Program-made: the position numbers and the translations under genes
Notes under the pieces: generated by a model
Told to the model about the DNA's origin: nothing
Databases searched by the model: none
Seen by the model: only the letters and a program-made list of their open reading frames with translations
NCBI GenBank assembly: GCA_013151865.1
Contig: JAADHN010000063.1
Span: forward strand, 1 to 36,987
Direction of reading: 5' to 3'
Source: Kiritimatiellota bacterium
Lineage (GTDB): Bacteria; Verrucomicrobiota; Lentisphaeria; Oligosphaerales; JAADHN01
Length of the DNA stretch: 36,987 nt
In this document: one piece after another, positions 34,658-36,987 of the stretch
Numbering within the stretch: position 1 is the stretch's first letter
Layout: each line of letters starts with the position of its first letter

Positions 34658-35383
34658 ATGCGCAGCACGACGCCGGACCGGACGACCCAACCCGGAAATC
34701 GACCGTCGGCGCGATGCGTCGTGACGGCGGGACTGGCGACGGCACTCGTGTTGACGGGATGCAGCTTCTCGCTGGTCGATCTCGCTCCGCGACCGACTCC
34801 GGCCGAACTCTACGAACTGCAAAAGCCGCTGGTGACTCCGGTCAAGGACGCCTGGTGCCGGGATCTGGTGCTCGCGATCGAACCGTTCACAACACCCGAC
34901 AAGTACGACACCCGTTTCTATTCACGTCGAGGAGCGCACAAAGTTGTACTGGCGAAAACTGCTCGGTGGGTCGAATCTCCCGGTCCCATGATCGCCGACC
35001 TTCTGCACGCCTCTCTGCTCGACAGCGGCCTTTTTCTGCACGTGACGGACGCCCGCTCCGGCCTGTCGCCCGACCTGCGCCTCACCGGCGCCGTGCTCAC
35101 CTTCGAGAAACAGTTCGGCAATGGGCGGAAAAACCCCGAAGCCGTGCTGCGAGTCTCGGCGGTGTTGACGGCTGAACACGATCTGCCCCCGGCCGTCCAA
35201 AGCACACTCCGAACCATCGTGGGAAGCGTGGAAGAGGCGGGACTCGTCTGGAAAGACACATTCGAAGCGCGGGAGCCGGTCGCCGGAAAGTCGCCGGAGG
35301 CCTTTGCCGCCGCCATGAGTGTCTGCCTCCAACGTGTTGCGGAAAAACTGGCCCGCAGTATCGCCGCCGCCGGCGCGTCTTGA
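34658..35383 (+). CDS. ABC transport auxiliary lipoprotein, PqiC/YmbA-like
   Basis: The 241-residue protein has a basic N-terminal stretch, a hydrophobic segment and a lipobox (VLTG-Cys35). The mature part follows the ABC_trans_aux outline: LYELQKPLVTP, LVLAIEPFTTPDKYDTRFYSR, RWVESPGPMIADLLHASLLDSG, LRLTGAVLTFEKQF. In PqiABC-like systems this lipoprotein sits at the outer membrane and receives the MCE tunnel. The gene starts 5 bases after mlaD, so it belongs to the same operon and completes a four-gene lipid transport system. GAGACATGTCTC, a 12-bp palindrome, overlaps its stop codon. Confidence 0.88.
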   Translation: MRSTTPDRTTQPGNRPSARCVVTAGLATALVLTGCSFSLVDLAPRPTPAELYELQKPLVTPVKDAWCRDLVLAIEPFTTPDKYDTRFYSRRGAHKVVLAKTARWVESPGPMIADLLHASLLDSGLFLHVTDARSGLSPDLRLTGAVLTFEKQFGNGRKNPEAVLRVSAVLTAEHDLPPAVQSTLRTIVGSVEEAGLVWKDTFEAREPVAGKSPEAFAAAMSVCLQRVAEKLARSIAAAGAS

Positions 35384-35408
35384 GACATGTCTCCCCTTGC
35401 GACGTCGC
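35382..35408. repeat. Two perfect palindromes at the end of the lipid transport operon
   Basis: GAGACATGTCTC (35382-35393) and GCGACGTCGC (35399-35408) lie side by side at the operon end. Neither is followed by a T-run, so ordinary intrinsic termination is not supported. Confidence 0.35.
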
Positions 35409-35671
35409 GAAGCGATTGTTGAAAGCAGACGCAACGGCCCGCCCCGCGGTTCCCTCCCGTCATACGCTCCCATCGGCGTCCATCCGCGGTTCGTTTCGGA
35501 CTTCGCGACCGCAGGCAGATCTCGGAGCACGCGAACACAGTCGACCCCTTTCCAGATACCAACCCGGCGGGTCGGCGGAGGGCGCGTCTTCCGCAGAAGG
35601 CAACGCGTTCCAACAGCGTTCGGCGTATGTCGTCGGGTAACACATTTTGCAACCGCCGACGGTCAAACGTG

Positions 35672-36442
35672 TTAGACGCGCTCCACAAAGAAAAACGGGT
35701 TGTGCCGCAACGCCCAATGCCCCTTTTCCCACATGGCTCGCACCTCGATCAGTTGGCAGACCGCCTGAAGCACCCTCCCCGTGCGGACCTCGCCTTTGGC
35801 TCCATCCAGCAACGGCCCGAGCCGGTCATACCGTTGCGCATAGCGCGTGCCCCGGAACAGGAACTTGTGCCGAAGCACCCGCATTTCGAAGGACGGCCGA
35901 CCTGCCGGAATCATGGTATACACCACCTCGTTGCCGAGGAGGTAGGGCGGTTGCGACAGCTCCTCCACGGCGTGCATCGAGGTGTTGGGATGTAACCCGC
36001 ACCCCAGCATCAGCAATTGCCCTTCCCGATCCCGGAGCTTGCGAAAAGGCGAATTTGGACCGCACGGTGTGTGGTCCATCTCGTGCCTTCCGAGAAGTTC
36101 GCCGGCAGACCTCCCGACCCCGCAGACCGAATGCGTGGGATGAAGGCTTCGCAGCGTTCCGGGCCGGGTGCGGAAATACTCGGGCAGGTACCCGACACAA
36201 GATGGTGTGTTTAGCTGGTCGAAAACGGGGTTGGCGGCGTTCACAGTGGCGTACGAGAGGGCCGGCATCAGGAGCGTCCCGTCGCCTCCAAGCGCCTCGA
36301 GCAACGCCCGTATCACCGTCTCGGCTCCGCCGCCGACGCGGCCAAGCGATTTAAACGAGGCATGCACGAGCAACACACCTCCGGACCGCACCCCCAGTTT
36401 TTTCAGATCGTCGCAAACTCGACCGATGTCCGAACCGCGCAT
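35672..36442 (-). CDS. AAC(3)/YokD-family N-acetyltransferase
   Basis: The 256-residue protein matches the aminoglycoside 3-N-acetyltransferase fold family: GGVLLVHASFKSLGRVGGGA, ALGGDGTLLMPALSYATV, SLHPTHSVCGVGRSA, CGPNSPFRKL and LMLGCGLHPNTSMHAVEEL. Many members outside clinical isolates acetylate amino sugars or secondary metabolites rather than antibiotics, so a resistance role should not be assumed. AAAGGAG about 7 bases upstream supports ATG 36442. It converges on the lipid transport operon, with 288 bases between. A 16-bp perfect palindrome lies 21 bases upstream of the start, in the position of an operator. Confidence 0.9.
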   Translation of the reverse strand: MRGSDIGRVCDDLKKLGVRSGGVLLVHASFKSLGRVGGGAETVIRALLEALGGDGTLLMPALSYATVNAANPVFDQLNTPSCVGYLPEYFRTRPGTLRSLHPTHSVCGVGRSAGELLGRHEMDHTPCGPNSPFRKLRDREGQLLMLGCGLHPNTSMHAVEELSQPPYLLGNEVVYTMIPAGRPSFEMRVLRHKFLFRGTRYAQRYDRLGPLLDGAKGEVRTGRVLQAVCQLIEVRAMWEKGHWALRHNPFFFVERV

Positions 36443-36462
36443 TACCGAACTCCTTTTATTTT

Positions 36463-36478
36463 TATTGCTGCAGCAATA
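36463..36478. promoter_or_regulatory. 16-bp perfect palindrome, candidate operator of the acetyltransferase gene
   Basis: TATTGCTGCAGCAATA is self-complementary over all 16 bases and lies 21 bases upstream of the ATG at 36442, in an AT-rich pocket of a GC-rich region. Position and symmetry fit a dimeric repressor site; an RNA hairpin in the leader is an alternative. Confidence 0.5.
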
Positions 36479-36873
36479 GTAACATCGCTGAAAGCAGGCG
36501 CAAGGGAACGATAAACCGACCACGGCCGAGGCTCCTGCACACCGCCGAACGGGATAGGACCATGTAATCGGAGCCCGAAACGCGTCATGCGACGCACGAC
36601 GTCTGGATTTCGCTCCCACACACGGGGACATGCCCGAAACGTCTTGAAATTGCCGCGAGGGGCTGGATTCTTATCGCGGCCGACGCACTTCTTTCATCAT
36701 GCGTCGGTTACGGCGGAGACCGCCGGGCCCGGGGAACGCCGCTCGTGCGGAACAACCCGCTTGACGGGCCGGTCGATTCATTGACAAACGGCGGCAAATC
36801 CACGGCTCACGGGGCCGTCCGCCGTCCCGACACATGGCTCGCCAGCACGGTTTTGGAGGGCGAGCGGCCCTGC

Positions 36874-36910
36874 GAGTCGCATAAAGCGACAGGCTTTGAA
36901 GCCGGGACTC
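36874..36910. repeat. REP-like double hairpin near the window end
   Basis: GTCGC-ATAAA-GCGAC (36876-36890) and GGCTT-TG-AAGCC (36892-36903) are enclosed by GAGTC (36874-36878) and GACTC (36906-36910). The 14-mer ATAAAGCGACAGGC here also occurs at 75-88. Confidence 0.4.
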
Positions 36911-36987
36911 GGACGGCGTTCTTCCCGGGGCTCGTTTCTCCTTCCACCGTCTCCGTCTTCCTCCGTGTCTCCGCGCGAGATGATTCG

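Larger units (their letters stand above)
36443..36987. other. Intergenic region at the window end
   Basis: No gene is supported. It holds the palindrome at 36463-36478 and a REP-like hairpin element at 36874-36910. Confidence 0.5.

Noticed and set aside
35672-36442. Calling the AAC(3)-family protein an antibiotic resistance gene
   Set aside because: The family is broad and many environmental members act on other amino compounds; there is no resistance context here.

Overview
The window is a gene-dense, GC-rich stretch of a Gram-negative-type chromosome. Several traits point to the PVC superphylum, most likely Lentisphaerota or a close verrucomicrobial relative: tandem pseudopilins with the [17 protein letters not shown] leader and an H-X9-DG tail, a Hanks-type kinase with DWG instead of DFG, an RRM/glycine-rich RNA-binding protein, a WbqC protein, and a PL26-like rhamnogalacturonan lyase of extreme size. 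This placement is inferred from protein style, not from a marker gene. I saw no rRNA, tRNA, CRISPR array or intact transposase.

Layout. 1-1816: two tandem pseudopilin genes behind a good sigma70-type promoter. 2003-5200 (minus): lipoprotein, parvulin-type PPIase and methyltransferase, the last two coupled by an ATGA overlap. 5290-5485: a MITE-like element with target duplication. 5640-7390: RNase PH and a secreted K/P-rich protein. 7400-9285 (minus): WbqC protein and GT4 glycosyltransferase, coupled by ATGA. 9521-11029: a membrane protein resembling a PHP phosphoesterase that lacks its metal ligands. 10992-13343 (minus): ComEC. 13418-15514 (minus): FHA-TM-PEGA-OB protein.

15848-25177 is probably a carbohydrate-use locus: a fused RbsA/RbsC-type sugar ABC ATPase-permease, a second permease coupled by ATGA, and a 1856-residue secreted protein combining HEAT repeats, a calcium-type loop, a YetA/PcRGLX-like (PL26) lyase and a C-terminal GATase-like domain. 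Lyase plus transporter suggests release and import of rhamnogalacturonan-derived sugars. No substrate-binding protein is in the window.

25553-29150: a secreted Met-rich-tailed protein behind a structured leader, a nitrilase-GDPD fusion, and an RRM protein with a clear terminator. 29736-29937: the second MITE copy, inserted just before the ribosome-binding site of a Ser/Thr kinase gene (29968-31224). 31591-35383: a Mla-like lipid transport operon (STAS-MlaE, MlaF, MlaD, PqiC-type lipoprotein). 35672-36442 (minus): an AAC(3)-family N-acetyltransferase with a 16-bp palindrome upstream.

The best leads are the multidomain lyase with its fused transporter, the paired non-autonomous elements with their own target duplications, the PHP-like membrane protein without metal ligands, the nitrilase-GDPD fusion, and the structured leader at 25402-25505.
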